Positions 60,800 through 64,000 of a stretch of 64,000 nucleotides of DNA are shown here, one piece after another. The stretch lies in assembly GCA_000775715.1 (NCBI GenBank), contig JRWQ01000007.1, forward strand, positions 310,001-374,000, written 5' to 3'. The position numbers were made by a program, and so were the translations under genes. This DNA comes from Vibrio tubiashii (GTDB lineage: Bacteria > Pseudomonadota > Gammaproteobacteria > Enterobacterales > Vibrionaceae). The notes under the pieces are model-generated. The model did no database searches and had not been told where the DNA came from. It saw nothing but the letters and a program-made list of their open reading frames with translations. Position 1 is the stretch's first letter. The number at the start of each line of letters is the position of its first letter.

Positions 60800-62112
60800 A
60801 GCGCAGCCCCCGAATCAGTGGTATTGGCTTCTTTTAACAGCATTCCGTTGATGGCCGGGAGTAGGTCGTTGAGGATTAGCTTGTCGCCTTGGCTAAACTC
60901 CCCATCAATGATGACCTGATTGTCACGGCGGTATAACACGCTTGCTGGTTTAATCAAAAGTTTGCTGTTCTCATCCATTAAATAGATTTTGTCACCGTGC
61001 AGCGCGCGCTCTGGAACCACCCAACTTGGGTTCTCTTGGCCTTCGATAAACGCGCGCACAAACATACCGTTTACTAATGGTGGGACTGAGTCAGGGTTGA
61101 GGTTACGATAGTCTTGTTGAATCTCGAGAATGATACCAGCAGTCGCTTGATTTGGGTCGACCGTTTCACTGATGCGGCTTACTTTTGCAGGCCATTCTGC
61201 TTTTAGATTTCCGCTGCTAAGTTCAATGTGAGCATTGATGAAGGTCATATTTGGTTGTGGAATACCGGACTCATCACGGGTAAACTCGCCAATACTCGAA
61301 GCCAGGGTGTGCATATCATGAATTGAGAGCTGGGCTTCCACTTCCATTACATCCATACCATGCGCAGTTACCATGGTTTGTTGCAGGTTTACGACTTGGT
61401 TTTGCTCAATTTCAACGCTAGCGATACGCAGATCATAAGGGAGTGTGATGATGGTTTTTTCTAGAGAACGCTGTGCTTCTTCAACTTTAGAAGTGTTGAC
61501 CTTGACCAAAGCTTCAGCGACGCGTTTTTCATCGGGCATCAGGCCAATTTGGTTTTCGATATCAAGTACCAACTTACGCTGAGACAAGGCACTTTGTTCT
61601 TGTTGATCGACATCCGACTGAGAAGTCAGTCCCTTCTTGCGTAAATTTTGTTTCCGTTCGAGCTCTTTGTTGGCAATTACCAAACGGTTGGACTCGATCT
61701 TAAGAGTCTGCTTAAGATTGAGTTCCTCTTGGCTCAGTTTAGCTAAAGAGGTTTGAGCGGATTTCAAGTCGGCTTGAGCTTGAACAAGTTTTAGTTCGTA
61801 GTCGAGCGGGTCAATACGTAGGATTTCTGTCCCGGCTTGAAGTATTTGTCCCTTATCCAGCATAGGGTGGCGATAAACAACTTTACCGGTTACCTCAGAA
61901 ATTGCCTTCCATTCTATTTTGGGTTTGATTTTACCAAAACCGACAGCAATAGGGGCCATTGAGCGTAGTTCTAACGGCTTGGTTTCAACTAATCTAGCGC
62001 GATCCCCTGCTGGTTTGACGGGTAAGTCTGGCTTTAAGCTTATCGCTAGTACAAGCGCAACAACACCGATGGCAAGGGCTGGAAAAAATAGAAGTTTCTT
62101 ATTGATTTTCAT
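60796..62112 (-). CDS. RND efflux periplasmic adaptor, pair 2
   Basis: 438 residues. N-terminal anchor KINKKLLFFPALAIGVVALVLAISL, lipoyl-like first half (VTGKVVYRHPMLDKGQILQAGTEILRI), long coiled coil with heptad repeats (ADLKSAQTSLAKLSQEELNLKQTLKIESNRLVIANKELERKQNLRKKG), second lipoyl half and beta-barrel. Longer than pair 1 adaptor because of its coiled coil. Partner of the pump at 57698; overlaps tetR by 14 bp and the pump by 4 bp. Confidence 0.93.
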   Translation of the reverse strand: MKINKKLLFFPALAIGVVALVLAISLKPDLPVKPAGDRARLVETKPLELRSMAPIAVGFGKIKPKIEWKAISEVTGKVVYRHPMLDKGQILQAGTEILRIDPLDYELKLVQAQADLKSAQTSLAKLSQEELNLKQTLKIESNRLVIANKELERKQNLRKKGLTSQSDVDQQEQSALSQRKLVLDIENQIGLMPDEKRVAEALVKVNTSKVEEAQRSLEKTIITLPYDLRIASVEIEQNQVVNLQQTMVTAHGMDVMEVEAQLSIHDMHTLASSIGEFTRDESGIPQPNMTFINAHIELSSGNLKAEWPAKVSRISETVDPNQATAGIILEIQQDYRNLNPDSVPPLVNGMFVRAFIEGQENPSWVVPERALHGDKIYLMDENSKLLIKPASVLYRRDNQVIIDGEFSQGDKLILNDLLPAINGMLLKEANTTDSGAAL

Positions 62113-62761
62113 AGTGACTGTCCTGATGGTCGGTGGTGCTTAGAAATCCGTGGCTCATTAAGTTGATATTGTGTTCTAGCAACTGACTGAGAAACGTTTC
62201 ATCGAGTTCTATACCGTGCACAGCTAGCAGTGACGGCGGAGCGATAAATGGAAACACCATCAAGCTGATATAAGAGACTTTACATAGTTTAGGGTCTGCA
62301 TCGGGTCTTAGAATTTTGCTCTCGACCAACTTATCGAACATGACATTCTGCATCGGTTGGCTAATGTCGATAAACACTTTTTCTAGCAATTTCCGTTGGA
62401 TGTCTGATTGCGGCATATGCATGACCTGAGCGACCAAACGCGGGAATTGAGGGACCTTGATCATCTCACGGTAATAGGTCCTCATTAAGTCGAGGAAGTT
62501 TTTCTGCGAACTGTCTTGGAGCAAGAGAGCCATCTGCCTTTTCATTGGCGCCATGGTTTCGCGAATCATGGTTTCGAATAGCCCCTCTTTGTTACCGAAG
62601 TAGTAACGAATCATGGCTACGTTGACGCCTGCTTTACGGGCAACTAGTCGAGTTGATACTTTTTCATAAGGCATGACCGTAAATAGCTCGCGTGCATTAA
62701 AAATGAGTTTTTCACGTGCATCGATGCTGTTAGTGGGGCGACCGGCTTTTCTTGTTGTCAT
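62099..62761 (-). CDS. TetR-family regulator of the RND operon
   Basis: 220 residues from ATG 62761 (MTTRKAGRPTNSIDAREKLI). N-terminal TetR HTH (about 15-60): LIFNARELFTVMPYEKVSTRLVARKAGVNVAMIRYYFGNKEGLFETMI. The rest is the helical ligand-binding/dimer domain. First gene of the operon with adaptor and pump (14-bp overlap with the adaptor), so it presumably represses itself and the pump until an efflux substrate binds. TGATTAATT repeats upstream are the candidate operator. Confidence 0.95.
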   Translation of the reverse strand: MTTRKAGRPTNSIDAREKLIFNARELFTVMPYEKVSTRLVARKAGVNVAMIRYYFGNKEGLFETMIRETMAPMKRQMALLLQDSSQKNFLDLMRTYYREMIKVPQFPRLVAQVMHMPQSDIQRKLLEKVFIDISQPMQNVMFDKLVESKILRPDADPKLCKVSYISLMVFPFIAPPSLLAVHGIELDETFLSQLLEHNINLMSHGFLSTTDHQDSHYENQ

Positions 62762-62792
62762 TGCGAGACACTCTCCAACCTTATTAAACATA

Positions 62793-62865
62793 TGATTAAT
62801 TATAGGGTGTCGCCTAAATATCTGGTATGACATAAATTAATCAATATTTAAACAAGTGATTAATT
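62793..62865. promoter_or_regulatory. Candidate TetR operator repeats
   Basis: AATTAATCA (62835-62843) is a perfect inverted repeat of TGATTAATT (62857-62865), 13 bp apart, and a third copy TGATTAATT lies at 62793-62801 between it and the tetR start. All sit in the promoter region of the tetR-RND operon. Confidence 0.55.
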
Positions 62866-62965
62866 AAGAAAACGGTAGAATCATGGATGTCTTAAACTAG
62901 ATAAACATACAGTGGCAACATACCTAAAAATAACCAGTGATCAGTCGCTATTAACAGTTCGCTTG

Positions 62966-64000
62966 CTATTGCTTTCGACCATATTTCCTAGCAAGTTGTT
63001 CAATAGGCATGGGGCGTTCGATCAAATAGCCTTGCAACACATCACATCCATAATCGATCAGCACGGATTTCTGCGCTTCTGTTTCAACACCTTCAGCGAC
63101 AACTCGCATTTTGGCAGATTGAGCGATAGCAAGAATGGCTTTGACCAATGAATCACTCTGTTTAGAACTGAGCATTTTGTCGACAAAGTGGCGGTCTATT
63201 TTTAGCTCATCAAGGGGAAGATTACTTAGGTAGCTCAGAGATGAATAACCAGTACCAAAATCGTCGAGTGAAATGGTGAAACCGAGTTCTTTGATTTGGG
63301 TAATGATAGGTGTCACGGTCTCCAAATCACTGATTAGTACGTTCTCGGTGATTTCAAGAGTAACACGGTTGTTGGGTAGTTGGTTTTTAGATACAGCTTC
63401 TTTGAGTTTGCTAATGAAAGCGCTGTCTCTTAGTTGCATAGGCGATATATTGATGGACAAAACAGAACTGTGCTGTGGTGAAGGAAATAGACGTGCAAAC
63501 TCTTCACATGCTCTATTTAAAACAAAGTCTCCAATTTGTCCTATTAGGCCGATTTCCTCGGCCAACGATATGAACTCGAGCGGAGAGACATGACCCAGTT
63601 GCGGATTGTGCCAGCGTAGTAAGCTCTCGACGCCGTACAGTTTCCCTGTTTTCGCGTTGACTTGAGGTTGATAACTCACCGATAACTCATCTCGCTCGAT
63701 CGCACCCCTTAGCTCGCGCTCCAGTAAGAAATCATATTGCACTTGCTTATTAATCGACTTGTCGAAGAAGAGTACATCGCCCTTATTGCGTGCTTTTGAT
63801 TTGTATAAAACGATATCGGCTTTAGAGATGAGTTCTTCCGGTTCGTCACCATCTGACGGGTACATGGAGACACCAATAGAGCAACTGGCAAACACTACCT
63901 TACCATCAATTACAAACTGTTGTTTAAACACCTGCTTTATTAGTTCTACCTTGCTTTCGGTATGTGAGAGGCTTTCTAGGTTTGAGAAGCAGAATATAAA
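62966..64000 (-). CDS. GGDEF-EAL protein, C-terminal part (5' end outside window)
   Basis: The frame stays open to the right edge (64000), so at least 344 C-terminal residues are visible. The first about 80 belong to the end of a GGDEF domain (KVVFASCSIGVSMYPSDGDEPEELISKADIVLYKSKARNKGDVLFFD); the GG(D/E)EF motif itself is beyond the edge. The EAL domain has ESL (in VESLLRW) for EAL, INISPMQLR, EITE, DDFGTGYSS, DELKIDRHFV, VAEGVET and QGYLIERP, so phosphodiesterase activity is plausible. Stop at 62966-62968. Confidence 0.93.
   Translation of the reverse strand, partial: FIFCFSNLESLSHTESKVELIKQVFKQQFVIDGKVVFASCSIGVSMYPSDGDEPEELISKADIVLYKSKARNKGDVLFFDKSINKQVQYDFLLERELRGAIERDELSVSYQPQVNAKTGKLYGVESLLRWHNPQLGHVSPLEFISLAEEIGLIGQIGDFVLNRACEEFARLFPSPQHSSVLSINISPMQLRDSAFISKLKEAVSKNQLPNNRVTLEITENVLISDLETVTPIITQIKELGFTISLDDFGTGYSSLSYLSNLPLDELKIDRHFVDKMLSSKQSDSLVKAILAIAQSAKMRVVAEGVETEAQKSVLIDYGCDVLQGYLIERPMPIEQLARKYGRKQ

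Noticed and set aside
1..64000. tRNA, rRNA, CRISPR array, transposase, integron attC or phage genes
   Set aside because: Looked for and not seen: no cloverleaf-like or repeat-spacer pattern, no integrase or transposase motifs in any frame.

Overview
The window looks like chromosomal DNA of a marine gammaproteobacterium of the family Vibrionaceae, most likely Vibrio. The basis is family recognition only: YaeQ, ArfA, SoxR, NorR/Hmp, MalZ-like and Csp proteins of gammaproteobacterial type, many c-di-GMP and chemotaxis proteins, moderate G+C, and a TATACCC-bounded intergenic repeat of a kind I associate with vibrios. There are no rRNA or tRNA genes, no CRISPR array, no transposase, no integrase and no phage genes. 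The accessory-type content (transporters, regulators, stress genes, paralogues of housekeeping enzymes) would fit the second chromosome, but that is inference.

Layout. 1-5.2 kb: tail of an unknown gene, a GAF-GGDEF-EAL protein, a LysR regulator divergent from a Bcr/CflA (EmrD-like) exporter, and small unknown genes, one behind a near-consensus CRP box. 5.2-10.7 kb, minus strand: a glutaredoxin-like protein, two EamA transporters (one behind a structured leader with competing hairpins), a MATE exporter, a HAD hydrolase and a CPFC glutaredoxin-like protein. 10.8-13.8 kb: the nitric-oxide module norR/hmp with sigma-54 promoter and NorR-type enhancer sites. 13.8-20.4 kb: an unknown gene, yaeQ, a cold-shock protein, arfA with its self-limiting terminator hairpin, a ThrE-type exporter, a PBP5-type carboxypeptidase, an HTH regulator and a DUF3820 gene. 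20.7-26.3 kb: an ECF sigma factor with its DGPF partner and a Fur-boxed iron ABC transporter, each followed by a 5'-truncated DUF3820 remnant.

26.3-31.2 kb: a GST/LysR divergent pair, a triple RidA fusion and a carbamate kinase. 31.4-37.8 kb: a tightly packed seven-gene operon encoding a periplasmic protein, LolD-like ATPase, FtsX/LolC-like permease, LolA-like periplasmic protein, beta-barrel protein and a LytS/LytTR two-component system. This is the best candidate for an undescribed trans-envelope system. 37.9-45 kb: a DsbA-family protein, two cytoplasmic GH13 maltodextrin enzymes (malZ and an alpha-amylase-like enzyme), a small unknown gene and a chemoreceptor.

45.2-53 kb: a SoxR module (soxR, divergent MFS exporter with a canonical SoxR promoter, and a second SoxR promoter about 6 kb away in front of a flavodoxin-fold reductase), an AEC transporter, msrA, a periplasmic binding protein paired with a membrane diguanylate cyclase, a YitT protein and a HAD protein. 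53.3-62.8 kb: two complete RND adaptor/pump pairs in convergent orientation, the second in a TetR-controlled operon. 63-64 kb: C-terminal part of a GGDEF-EAL protein running off the right edge.

Recurring themes are envelope export (two RND pairs, MATE, three MFS/AEC-type exporters, ThrE, EamA, Lol-like ABC), redox and nitrosative defence (SoxR, NorR/Hmp, MsrA, glutaredoxins, GST, DsbA-like) and c-di-GMP signalling (three GGDEF proteins).
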